A stretch of 64,000 nt of DNA, from contig NZ_SJSO01000005.1 of assembly GCF_004331735.1 (NCBI RefSeq), positions 327,650 through 391,649 on the forward strand, written 5' to 3'. The translations under genes were made by a program, and so were the position numbers. Origin of the DNA: Pedobacter psychrodurus. Lineage in GTDB: Bacteria; Bacteroidota; Bacteroidia; Sphingobacteriales; Sphingobacteriaceae. Of this stretch, positions 37,851 through 45,031 are shown one piece after another. The notes under the pieces were generated by a model. That model was not told the DNA's origin and did not search any database. It saw only the letters and a list, made by a program, of their open reading frames with translations. Numbering within the stretch: the first letter of the stretch is position 1; the number at the start of each line of letters is the position of its first letter.

Positions 37851-37881
37851 TTTCCATTTTTCAAAATTCTTTATATTTTTG
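37851..37881 (+). promoter_or_regulatory. Promoter of the trp leader
   Basis: TTTC at 37851-37854 (one mismatch to TTTG) and TATTTTTG at 37874-37881 (exact TAnnTTTG) are 19 bp apart. Start of transcription would be near 37887, at or next to the leader-peptide ATG (37888), so that mRNA may have no 5' leader. Confidence 0.6.
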
Positions 37882-37887
37882 TTGCTC

Positions 37888-37965
37888 ATGATCAACAATA
37901 TACATACATGGCTTTGGCAAAGTAATTCGAACGAATTGCGCTGGCTGCGTATGAACAAAATATAG
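37888..37965 (+). CDS. trpL: trp operon leader peptide
   Basis: A 25-codon frame encodes MINNIHTWLWQSNSNEL followed by RWLRMNKI. Three tryptophans (codons 8, 10 and 19) in 25 residues is far above the usual frequency of about 1%, and the frame sits 128 bp upstream of trpE, before a terminator. This is the pattern of an attenuator leader peptide: a ribosome waiting at the Trp codons senses low charged tRNA-Trp. TGG 8 and 10 (37909-37911, 37915-37917) are the likely control codons. Confidence 0.82.
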   Translation: MINNIHTWLWQSNSNELRWLRMNKI

Positions 37966-38011
37966 TTTATCAACCTAAACCTTATTAAAGAACCATTAAA
38001 GCCCGGCGTAG
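37936..38011 (+). promoter_or_regulatory. Candidate antiterminator of the trp attenuator
   Basis: Bases 37936-37946 (TTGCGCTGGCT) can pair with 38000-38011, the 5' arm of the terminator: 11 pairs, three of them G-U, with one bulged C at 38004. The upstream arm lies 19-21 bases after Trp10, so it would be free when a ribosome stalls there and covered when the ribosome reads on. Pairing was judged by eye, not folded by computer. Confidence 0.6.
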
Positions 38012-38031
38012 AACCACACGCCGGGCTTTTT
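38000..38031 (+). terminator. trp attenuator terminator
   Basis: A perfect 10-bp stem (AGCCCGGCGT / ACGCCGGGCT) with an 8-base loop is followed by T5. It is 34 bases downstream of the leader-peptide stop and 62 bases before trpE, so it would end transcription before trpE when tryptophan is plentiful. Confidence 0.9.
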
Positions 38032-38093
38032 ATTGTTAAAAAATACGAAAATGCAAACCTTAAGCCTTATAGCTTACACCATTTACCTTTATC

Positions 38094-39491
38094 ATGTATA
38101 AAATTAATACCACTTACAAAAAAATGCTTGCCGATACCACAACACCAGTAAGCATTTATTTACGCTTACGTGATGTGTATCCCAACAGTATCCTGTTAGA
38201 AAGTTCTGATTACCATAGCAGAGAAAACTCGATGAGTTTTGTTTGTGCCGATCCTGTAGCTGGAATTATTTTAAAGGGCTCGCGATTGGAGACTTATTTC
38301 CCCGATGGGGCTGTAGAGATTACCGAAAGTAAAAACCTGATTGAAGAAATTACCGATTTTAAAGATAAATTCAGAGAAACAGAATTACCAGAGATCAAAT
38401 TTATTTCGAGCGGTTTGTTTGGCTATTTTACCTGGAATGCAGTACAACATTTTGAAGATATAAAGTTTACTTCTGAAACACCGGAGGGTGAAGAGATTCC
38501 AGAAATGCAGTACCACCTGTATCGTTATATTATCGCCATCGATCACTTCAAAAATGAAATTACCCTTTTCAAAAATACTTTCGAAGGAGAAGAAGAGGGT
38601 GGGCTTGAAAAAATGGAATACCTGATCCAGAATAAAAATTACCCTGAATATAAATTTCAACTGCGTGGAGAGGAAAGTTCGAACCTAACCGATCAGGGTT
38701 TTATGGATTTGGTAGAGAAACTGCAAAAACATATTTACCGTGGAGATGTTTTTCAGATTGTGCCTTCAAGAGCTTTTAAGCAAGCATTTTCTGGCGATGA
38801 ATTTAATGTTTACCGTTGCTTGCGTTCGATAAATCCATCACCATACCTGTTTTATTTTGATTATGGGAACTTTAAATTGTTCGGTTCTTCACCAGAGGCG
38901 CAGATTACGATCAAAAACAATTCGGCCAACATTTTTCCAATCGCAGGAACATTTAAACGCAGCGGAAACGACATTGAAGACGCTGAACAGGCCCGTAAAT
39001 TAGAACAGGATCCTAAAGAGAGTGCAGAACATGTAATGCTGGTAGATTTAGCCAGAAACGATTTAAGCAGGCACTGTAACCGCGTTGAGGTAAAATCTTT
39101 TAAAGAAGTTCAGTACTATTCGCATCTGATTCACTTGGTGAGTAAAGTGAGCGGTCATTTGCAGGAAAACGTAAGTGCTTTTAAAGTAGTTGCCGATACC
39201 TACCCGGCAGGTACCCTAAGTGGAGCACCAAAATACAAGGCCATGCAGCTGATAGATGAAAACGAAAAATTGGGCAGGAATTTCTATGCTGGTGCAATTG
39301 GTTTTATGGGTTTCAACGAAGATTTTAACCATGCCATTATGATCAGGACATTTATGAGCAAGAATAACGAACTGCATTACCGTGCAGGTGCAGGCATTGT
39401 GGCCGATTCTGTCCCTGAAACCGAAATGCAGGAAGTGAATAATAAAATTGCAGCGTTGCGTAAAGCAGTGCAAATGGCAGAGGGAATATAG
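38094..39491 (+). CDS. trpE: Anthranilate synthase component I
   Basis: 465 residues, the usual TrpE length. The N-terminal domain keeps the tryptophan feedback site (SILLESSDYHSREN near 31-44); the chorismate-binding domain has QKHIYRGDVFQIVPSRAF near 212-230, HVMLVDLARNDLSRHC near 312 and TYPAGTLSGAPKYKAM near 363. It makes anthranilate from chorismate with the TrpG amidotransferase. First gene of trpE-trpG-trpC behind the attenuator. A 16-codon frame (38051-38101) overlaps its start by eight bases; whether it matters is unknown. Confidence 0.96.
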   Translation: MYKINTTYKKMLADTTTPVSIYLRLRDVYPNSILLESSDYHSRENSMSFVCADPVAGIILKGSRLETYFPDGAVEITESKNLIEEITDFKDKFRETELPEIKFISSGLFGYFTWNAVQHFEDIKFTSETPEGEEIPEMQYHLYRYIIAIDHFKNEITLFKNTFEGEEEGGLEKMEYLIQNKNYPEYKFQLRGEESSNLTDQGFMDLVEKLQKHIYRGDVFQIVPSRAFKQAFSGDEFNVYRCLRSINPSPYLFYFDYGNFKLFGSSPEAQITIKNNSANIFPIAGTFKRSGNDIEDAEQARKLEQDPKESAEHVMLVDLARNDLSRHCNRVEVKSFKEVQYYSHLIHLVSKVSGHLQENVSAFKVVADTYPAGTLSGAPKYKAMQLIDENEKLGRNFYAGAIGFMGFNEDFNHAIMIRTFMSKNNELHYRAGAGIVADSVPETEMQEVNNKIAALRKAVQMAEGI

Positions 39492-39543
39492 TTGGGAGTG
39501 AAGAGTTTTTAGTTTGGAGTAAAATCCATTAGCAAGAAATAAA

Positions 39544-40134
39544 ATGGAAAATATAGATAAAAAAGCCGTCTTAGTAATTGATAACTATGATAGCTTTACC
39601 TACAACCTAGTGCATTTAATTAACGAGGTAGGTTATGAGGCCGAAGTTTGGAGAAACGATAAATTCGATCTGGCGGATGTAGAAAAGTACGATAAAATTT
39701 TGCTTTCTCCGGGGCCAGGTATTCCTGAAGAGGCTGGGTTGTTATTGGATGTAATTAGAACGTATGCGCCAACAAAGAGTATTTTTGGGGTATGTTTAGG
39801 GCAGCAGGCCATTGCCGAAGTTTTTGGCGGTACTTTACTGAACCTTGGAAGACCCATGCATGGGATTGCTACGCCAGTAACGGTTGTAGATGGTGATGAA
39901 CCTTTGTTCTGGGAGTGTCCACAAACTATAAATGTTGGTCGCTACCACAGTTGGGTAGTGAGTAAAGATAATTTTCCCTCATGTTTAAAAATTACGGCCA
40001 GAGATCATAAGAACGAAATCATGGCGTTAAGACATGAAACATTAGATGTTCGTGGGGTACAGTTTCATCCTGAAAGTGTGCTAACGGAGTATGGCAAGCA
40101 GATGATGGAGAATTGGTTGACGTCGACCCCCTAG
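39544..40134 (+). CDS. trpG: Anthranilate synthase component II (glutamine amidotransferase)
   Basis: 196 residues, class-I glutamine amidotransferase. VLVIDNYDSFTYNLVHLINE at the start, LLSPGPGIPEEAG, the catalytic Cys in GVCLGQQAIAEVFGG and the His-Glu pair in GVQFHPESVLTE are all present. It supplies ammonia to TrpE. The last residues (Thr-Pro and the stop) are written by a palindromic repeat that begins in the gene. The 52-bp gap after trpE includes degenerate GAGT-rich sequence. Confidence 0.95.
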   Translation: MENIDKKAVLVIDNYDSFTYNLVHLINEVGYEAEVWRNDKFDLADVEKYDKILLSPGPGIPEEAGLLLDVIRTYAPTKSIFGVCLGQQAIAEVFGGTLLNLGRPMHGIATPVTVVDGDEPLFWECPQTINVGRYHSWVVSKDNFPSCLKITARDHKNEIMALRHETLDVRGVQFHPESVLTEYGKQMMENWLTSTP

Positions 40135-40161
40135 CCTCCTGAAGGGGGAATTAAAGGCTAG
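40127..40161. repeat. Palindromic repeat over the trpG stop
   Basis: GACCCCCTAGCCTCCTGAAG, then GGGGGAATTAAAGGCTAG: CCCC/GGGG halves plus outer CTAGCCT / AGGCTAG arms. It covers the last two codons and the stop of trpG. It looks like a reversed, altered copy of the element in the trpC start. Confidence 0.65.
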
Positions 40162-40202
40162 TTGGAAATAGCCAGTTTGAAAAATTAAACTAAAATTAAT
40201 CT

Positions 40203-41039
40203 ATGCAAAATAATATGAACGATGGAAAGTCAAAGTCCCCTTCAGGGGATTTAGGGGTGAACATTTTAGATAAAATCGTATTACGTAAAAAGGAAGAAAT
40301 TGCAGCTGCTAAAGCTTTGGTTTCTATTCAGGATTTAGAAAAATCGGTGCATTTTGATAGAACACCTTATTCTTTTAAAGAGTTTTTATTGGCAGAAGAC
40401 CGTACCGGGATAATTGCAGAGTTTAAGCGCCGTTCGCCATCTAAAGGTTTGATTAATGGTGTTGCCGATGTTGCTGATGTAACGCAGGCGTATAATGCAG
40501 CAGGTGCATCTGCACTTTCGGTTTTAACTGATGTAGATTTTTTTGGTGGTAAAACCGACGATATTCTAGCGGCAAGGGCTGCAAACAATATTCCGATCTT
40601 AAGAAAAGATTTTATGATCGATGAGTATCAGATCCTGGAAGCAAAAGCCTGGGGTGCTGATATCATTCTGTTGATTGCCTCAATATTAACACCTCAGCAG
40701 ATTAACGATTTCGGAAAGTTTGCGAAAGATTTGGGGTTAAATGTGCTGTTAGAAGTGCATAACCTGGAAGAACTGGAGCGAAGCATCTGTCCGAATCTGG
40801 ATGCCATTGGTGTAAACAACAGAAACCTGTCCGATTTTACGGTAGATATCCAAACCTCGTTTGATTTGGTGAATAAAATCCCAAATGAATTTCTGAAAAT
40901 CTCAGAAAGTGCGATCAGTAATCCTCAGACCATTGCAGCATTAAAAGCCGCAGGTTTTAACGGTTTTTTGATTGGCGAGAATTTTATGAAAACGGATAAC
41001 CCAGGTGTTGCCATAAAGGAATTTGTAGCGCAGATATAG
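40203..41039 (+). CDS. trpC: Indole-3-glycerol phosphate synthase
   Basis: 278 residues from this ATG; TIM-barrel with the family motifs GIIAEFKRRSPSKGLINGV, ASALSVLTDVDFFGGK, IPILRKDFMIDEYQILEAKA, NVLLEVHNLEEL, DAIGVNNRNLSDF and AGFNGFLIGENFMK. It closes the indole ring from CdRP. Normal relatives start near VNILDKIVLRKKE, so the first 18 residues (with KSPSGDLG) come from a palindromic repeat; GTG at 40257 is an alternative start giving 260 residues. trpD, trpF, trpB and trpA are not in the window. Confidence 0.94.
   Translation: MQNNMNDGKSKSPSGDLGVNILDKIVLRKKEEIAAAKALVSIQDLEKSVHFDRTPYSFKEFLLAEDRTGIIAEFKRRSPSKGLINGVADVADVTQAYNAAGASALSVLTDVDFFGGKTDDILAARAANNIPILRKDFMIDEYQILEAKAWGADIILLIASILTPQQINDFGKFAKDLGLNVLLEVHNLEELERSICPNLDAIGVNNRNLSDFTVDIQTSFDLVNKIPNEFLKISESAISNPQTIAALKAAGFNGFLIGENFMKTDNPGVAIKEFVAQI
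40231..40257. repeat. Palindromic CCCCTTCAGGGG repeat inside the trpC start
   Basis: CAAAGTCCCCTTCAGGGGAT followed by TTAGGGG, a short palindrome familiar from intergenic sites of many Bacteroidota. Here it lies in the reading frame of trpC and is translated if the ATG at 40203 is used. Confidence 0.7.
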
Positions 41040-41047
41040 TTCTATTT

Positions 41048-41080
41048 AAACCTCGCAGGTTTTTAAAACCTGCGAGGTTT
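41048..41080. repeat. 33-bp perfect palindrome between trpC and hflX
   Basis: A 16-bp inverted repeat, AAACCTCGCAGGTTTT with a single T at the centre, then its exact complement. It starts 9 bp after the trpC stop and could act as a hairpin for 3' end protection or weak termination. A diverged copy lies after hflX at 42351-42383. Confidence 0.85.
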
Positions 41081-41111
41081 GAACAAAAGATTTACACGTT
41101 TGCAAATTTCG

Positions 41112-41119
41112 TATATTTG
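41112..41119 (+). promoter_or_regulatory. Bacteroidota -7 element (TATATTTG) before hflX
   Basis: TATATTTG is an exact match to TAnnTTTG and ends 10 bases before the ATG at 41130, so hflX may have its own promoter with a leader of only a few bases. A TTTG at 41099-41102 is too near for the usual spacing, and no better -33 box was seen. Confidence 0.45.
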
Positions 41120-41129
41120 CCTTAATTAC

Positions 41130-42320
41130 ATGGGAAAACAAAAAACATACGATACTGCCGTTGTGCAGGAGCGGGCAATTTTAGTTGGGGTAGTTACTCC
41201 AGGCGAAAAAGAAGCCCAAACAAAAGAATATTTAGATGAGTTGGCCTTTTTGGTAGATACAGCTGGAGGGAAGGTAGAAAAGGTTTTTACACAGAAGATG
41301 CTTAAACCAGAGCGTGCTACTTTTGTGGGTACGGGAAAACTGGAAGAGATTAAAGCTTATGTAAAATCGGAAGAAATTGATGTGGTGGTTTTCGACGATG
41401 AATTATCGCCATCGCAACTACGCAATATCGATCGTGAGCTTGGCGTTAAGGTTTTAGATAGAAGCAATCTGATCCTGGATATTTTTGCTAACAGGGCCCA
41501 AACTGCACAGGCAAAAACACAGGTAGAACTGGCACAATTGCAATATGTTTTACCACGCCTAACCGGTATGTGGACCCACTTAGAGCGCCAGAAAGGTGGT
41601 ATCGGGATGCGTGGTCCAGGTGAAACACAGATTGAAAGTGATAGACGTATTATTTTAAACAAAATCTCTTTGCTAAAAGAGCGTTTAAGAAATATAGATC
41701 GGCAGAACGAAACGCAGCGTAAAAACCGTGGCCAGTTGATTCGGGTAGCTTTGGTTGGCTATACCAACGTTGGTAAATCTACCATCATGAATATGCTGTC
41801 AAAATCGGAAGTATTTGCAGAAAATAAATTGTTTGCAACTTTAGATACGACCGTGCGTAAGGTGGTGATTGAAAATTTACCTTTTCTGCTTTCTGATACT
41901 GTTGGATTTATCCGCAAACTACCTCACCATTTGGTAGAATGTTTTAAATCTACTCTTGATGAAGTACGCGAAGCTGATTTACTGATTCATGTGGTTGATG
42001 TTTCGCACCCTAACTTCGAAGATCAGATTAATACGGTTAACGAAACGTTGAAAGATATCGGAGCCATTGATAAGGACATGATTTTAGTTTTTAATAAAAT
42101 TGATGCTTATGTTTCGCCAGAAGTGGATGATGAAGAGGATGACGGCAAGCTTACTTTAGAAGACTTTAAGAAAAGCTGGATGAGCCACGATAAGGTACCG
42201 GTTTTGTTTATATCGGCTACCGAGAAAGAGAACTTAGAAGAGTTTAAAACATTGTTGTACGATAAGGTTAAAGCTGCACATGTGGCGAGATACCCGTATG
42301 ATAGTAATTTGTTATATTAG
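41130..42320 (+). CDS. hflX: GTPase HflX
   Basis: 396 residues from the ATG at 41130 (MGKQKTYDTAVVQERA). N-terminal nucleotide-binding domain, then LEAQ-like glycine-rich linker GGIGMRGPGETQIE at about 170-184 and a GTPase domain with GYTNVGKST, DTVGFIRKLPHHLVECF and NKID. HflX splits stalled or heat-damaged ribosomes in related organisms. An upstream TTG at 41079 lies inside the palindrome and is unlikely to be used. It is flanked by two copies of one palindromic repeat. Confidence 0.93.
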   Translation: MGKQKTYDTAVVQERAILVGVVTPGEKEAQTKEYLDELAFLVDTAGGKVEKVFTQKMLKPERATFVGTGKLEEIKAYVKSEEIDVVVFDDELSPSQLRNIDRELGVKVLDRSNLILDIFANRAQTAQAKTQVELAQLQYVLPRLTGMWTHLERQKGGIGMRGPGETQIESDRRIILNKISLLKERLRNIDRQNETQRKNRGQLIRVALVGYTNVGKSTIMNMLSKSEVFAENKLFATLDTTVRKVVIENLPFLLSDTVGFIRKLPHHLVECFKSTLDEVREADLLIHVVDVSHPNFEDQINTVNETLKDIGAIDKDMILVFNKIDAYVSPEVDDEEDDGKLTLEDFKKSWMSHDKVPVLFISATEKENLEEFKTLLYDKVKAAHVARYPYDSNLLY

Positions 42321-42350
42321 ATTAAATTCCGTCATTGCGAGGTGCGATAT

Positions 42351-42383
42351 AAACCTTGCAGGTTTTTAAAACCTGTAAGGTTT
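42351..42383. repeat. 33-bp near-perfect palindrome between hflX and rbfA
   Basis: AAACCTTGCAGGTTTT, central T, AAAACCTGTAAGGTTT; one C-to-T change makes a single mismatch. It is a relative of 41048-41080. Just upstream (42330-42343) CGTCATTGCGAGG matches another repeat motif often seen in Bacteroidota intergenic DNA. Confidence 0.8.
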
Positions 42384-42420
42384 GATGATAAAAGTAGCAA
42401 TGTCGACAGATAAATACATT

Positions 42421-42798
42421 ATGGAAAGTAAACGTCAGCAGAAATTTGCAGGAGTATTACAAGAGGAGTTAGCACAGGTTTTTCAGCGGGAAGGTGCTGC
42501 GTTTTTGCCTAATACATTGGTAACCATTACCCGTGTTCGGGTTTCGCCAGATTTGGCAGTGGCTAAAGTTTACCTGAGCTTTTTTAATACCAATAATACC
42601 ACGCTTTCTATCAACACGGTTAACGCACATTCAGGCGAGATCAGGTATAAATTGGGAAGCAGGATCCGCCATCAGGTTAGGGTTGTGCCAGAACTTACTT
42701 TCTTTGTTGATGATACCAACGAATATGTAGAACGTATGGATCACCTTTTCGATAAGATTGCCAAAGAGCCCAGACAAAAAGAAGAAGACAGCGAATAA
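42421..42798 (+). CDS. rbfA: Ribosome-binding factor A
   Basis: 125 residues from the ATG at 42421 (MESKRQQKFAGVLQEELAQV). The KH-like domain has VTITRVRVSPDLAVAKVYLS and, near the end, VRVVPELTFFVDDTNEYVER. RbfA helps mature the 5' region of 16S rRNA in the 30S subunit and aids cold adaptation. Upstream in-frame starts at 42385 and 42400 would add residues not seen in relatives. It has a short linker to the next gene (5 bp). Confidence 0.92.
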   Translation: MESKRQQKFAGVLQEELAQVFQREGAAFLPNTLVTITRVRVSPDLAVAKVYLSFFNTNNTTLSINTVNAHSGEIRYKLGSRIRHQVRVVPELTFFVDDTNEYVERMDHLFDKIAKEPRQKEEDSE

Positions 42799-42803
42799 TC
42801 CTT

Positions 42804-43433
42804 GTGAGGAAGCTAAGGGAACCTGTTAATTTCTTCACCCATTTTATACCGGCATTAATTGCAATTCCAGCAGGCTATATATTGCTTCAGAAATGCAATA
42901 CCCCAATTGAATATACCGCTGCATGGATTTATAGCATTGGCACGTTTATTCTTTTTGGTGTAAGTGCCATGTACCACGGTTATCCGGCTACCGAATATGG
43001 CGTACGCTTTTGGCAAAAATTTGATCATTGCTGCATTTATTTAATGATAACAGGCTCTTACTCGCCAACGGCTTTATTGGTTTTTGATGGCTGGTTAAGG
43101 TGGAGCTTATTTGCCATTGTATGGATCATTGCCATAGTTGGCTGTCTGCTTAAAATTTTTAACCGCTTAAAAAGCACCACTATTTCTTTGTCTATATATA
43201 TTTTAATGGGCTGTTTAATTGTGCCATTATTACAGAAAATGCTAGGTACATTGCCCATGGGTGCAATTTTCTGGTTACTGTTTGGTGGCATTTTTTACAT
43301 CGCCGGAACTTATTATTATGCAAAGGATAAACAGCTATTTAGGTGGATGCACAGTCACGAACTTTGGCACCTGTTTGTAATCGGAGGAGCCTTATCTCAC
43401 TATATTTATAACTTCGTTTATATTTTTAAATAG
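42804..43433 (+). CDS. Hemolysin III / TrhA family membrane protein
   Basis: 209 residues, seven membrane helices. The PAQR/TrhA markers are present: FFTHFIPALIAIPAGY near 10, GVSAMYHGYPATEYG with its Ser and His, FDHCCIYLMITGSYSPTALL with the Asp and Ser, and the last helix HSHELWHLFVIGGALSHYIY. The conserved Asp/His set resembles a metal-dependent amidase or hydrolase site; in E. coli TrhA family members affect membrane energetics. Starts at GTG. Physiological role here is not known. Confidence 0.87.
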   Translation: MRKLREPVNFFTHFIPALIAIPAGYILLQKCNTPIEYTAAWIYSIGTFILFGVSAMYHGYPATEYGVRFWQKFDHCCIYLMITGSYSPTALLVFDGWLRWSLFAIVWIIAIVGCLLKIFNRLKSTTISLSIYILMGCLIVPLLQKMLGTLPMGAIFWLLFGGIFYIAGTYYYAKDKQLFRWMHSHELWHLFVIGGALSHYIYNFVYIFK

Positions 43434-43440
43434 ATTATAA

Positions 43441-44127
43441 ATGCAAACTTTTGAGCAGATTATTCAAACCAATGCTTCACTAATCCATAAGGTGGTTAAT
43501 TTTGATGTAAAACATGATCAGCTTTTACCTTTAGATTTTACGGCAACCAATACCGAGCTAAGTGATGAGATTCTGGATAATACCGATTTATTCTCGGATT
43601 GGGTAAATAAAAAACTTGTCGAAAATAATGCCCGTTATGGAATTGGAGGTTATGATGAACACCGTACTATATATTCGAGAAGTGCTCATTTTGATGCAGG
43701 CGAAGAGCCCCGAAGGTTACATTTAGGTGTAGATATTTGGGGCCCAGTTGGAACACCGGTCTACAATTTTTATGATGCCACTGTTCAAACTTTTGCCAAC
43801 AACAACAACTTTGGCGATTACGGCGCAACAATCATTTTGGCTTATGAAATAGGTGGTTTTAAATTTAATGCCTTATACGGGCATTTAAGTTTGGCTTCGT
43901 TAAATGGCCTTGAAGAAGGTAAATTTATTCCTGCTGGGGCTAAAATCGCAACGCTAGGAGCAAAAGAAGAGAACGGTTACTGGCCGCCACACCTTCATTT
44001 CCAATTGATCAGAAATATGGAAGGATTAAAAGGCGATTACCCCGGGGTTTGCAGGTTTAGTGAGCGAGAAAAATATCTGACAAACTGCCCCGATCCGAAT
44101 TTAATTTTGAAGGCTACGTTTTCTTAG
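43441..44127 (+). CDS. M23 family metallopeptidase without signal peptide
   Basis: 228 residues. The LytM core is clear: RRLHLGVDIWGPVGTPVYNF near 97-116 with the Zn-binding His and Asp, NALYGHLSLASL, and the HxH pair in WPPHLHFQLIRN near 181-192. Usual M23 proteins degrade peptidoglycan outside the cell, but I see no signal peptide or membrane helix at the N-terminus (MQTFEQIIQTNASLIHKVVN). Either the substrate is cytoplasmic or export uses another route. It starts 7 bp after trhA and ends before an inverted repeat region. Confidence 0.82.
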   Translation: MQTFEQIIQTNASLIHKVVNFDVKHDQLLPLDFTATNTELSDEILDNTDLFSDWVNKKLVENNARYGIGGYDEHRTIYSRSAHFDAGEEPRRLHLGVDIWGPVGTPVYNFYDATVQTFANNNNFGDYGATIILAYEIGGFKFNALYGHLSLASLNGLEEGKFIPAGAKIATLGAKEENGYWPPHLHFQLIRNMEGLKGDYPGVCRFSEREKYLTNCPDPNLILKATFS

Positions 44128-44130
44128 TTC

Positions 44131-44338
44131 TAACCACTGAGGGCACAGAGAAAAGGCACAAAGCTTACGCCGAGGTTTTTATTTGGTTAGCCACGGAAAC
44201 ACAGATTAACACGGAATACTTTCTGCAATTTCTGTGCTCTGGCAAAAAAAAAGCTCTTTCTCCTCTGTGAGAAGCTCCATGATCTCTGTGGTAAAATATT
44301 ATTGTTTACGGAGAAAAACTTTGTGTTCTTTGCGGTTA
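44131..44338. repeat. Composite inverted repeat with CACAGAG motifs
   Basis: Outer arms TAACCACTGAGGGCACAGAG (44131 on) and CTTTGTGTTCTTTGCGGTTA (44319-44338) pair imperfectly; inner CCACGGAAACACAGATTAAC (44191 on) and TCTCTGTGGTAA (44283-44294) also match. The CCACAGAGG-type unit is a common intergenic repeat in Bacteroidota; related motifs occur at about 63018 and 54964. Confidence 0.65.
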
Positions 44339-44365
44339 AACCTGAATAAACCGTAAATTAGTATA

Positions 44366-45019
44366 ATGAAAAACCTGCTCACCCTTTCTTTGCTTTTCTC
44401 CTGTTCATTGGCTATAGCCCAGGTTCAGTTTAAATCAGGTAAAAGTGGTTTTACAAATTTTTTAAGGGAGAACACCATTTATCCGCAGTTCTCTAAAGAT
44501 AATTGTATTCAAGGAACGGTAAATGTGAGCTTTAAGCTTGATGCACAAGGGAAGGTTTATTTTTCGAAAGTGAGTAAAGGAATATTGTCTGATCTCGATG
44601 AAGAAGCCCTGCGACTGGTGCGTTTAAGCAGCGGTAAATGGCAAGTTCTGGCAGGTTACGATACAACTGTTTCGATAGTTGCGCCGGTTAATTTTAAACT
44701 TTCGGGCTATAATTGCGAAGGAAAATCAAGTGAAGCCATTCAAGAAGCTATCCGTACTTATTTGGCTGAGGAAGGTTTGACCAACTCTGTCATTAATTTT
44801 TATAAAAACATCGACCAGGCAAAACCCGGACAAGAAGTTCAGATTATTGCCACTAAAAACCAGTTAGGTATTGATGATGAATATTTGGACGACAGGATAA
44901 AAATGGCCCTAAAGAAAATAAAACAAGGCGATAAACAAGGTGCGTGTGAGGATTTTTTATTTGTTAAATATATGGGGAGTAAAAAGGCTGATGATTATTT
45001 AGCAAAGTATTGTAAGTAG
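44366..45019 (+). CDS. Secreted protein with TonB C-terminal-like domain
   Basis: 217 residues. A signal peptide (MKNLLTLSLLFSCSLAIAQV) is followed at about 30-115 by a TonB_C-like fold: FTNFLRENTIYPQFSKDNCI, GTVNVSFKLDAQGKVYFSKV and ALRLVRLSSGKWQV. There is no membrane anchor or proline-rich spacer, so it is not a working TonB energy transducer; it may be a periplasmic protein that binds outer membrane or protein partners. The C-terminal 90 residues have no known domain. Confidence 0.72.
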   Translation: MKNLLTLSLLFSCSLAIAQVQFKSGKSGFTNFLRENTIYPQFSKDNCIQGTVNVSFKLDAQGKVYFSKVSKGILSDLDEEALRLVRLSSGKWQVLAGYDTTVSIVAPVNFKLSGYNCEGKSSEAIQEAIRTYLAEEGLTNSVINFYKNIDQAKPGQEVQIIATKNQLGIDDEYLDDRIKMALKKIKQGDKQGACEDFLFVKYMGSKKADDYLAKYCK

Positions 45020-45031
45020 TAGCCAGGTCTT

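Noticed and set aside
40127..44338. CRISPR array from the repeats around 40-44 kb
   Set aside because: Repeats are palindromic, unevenly spaced and on both strands; no spacer pattern or cas gene is seen.
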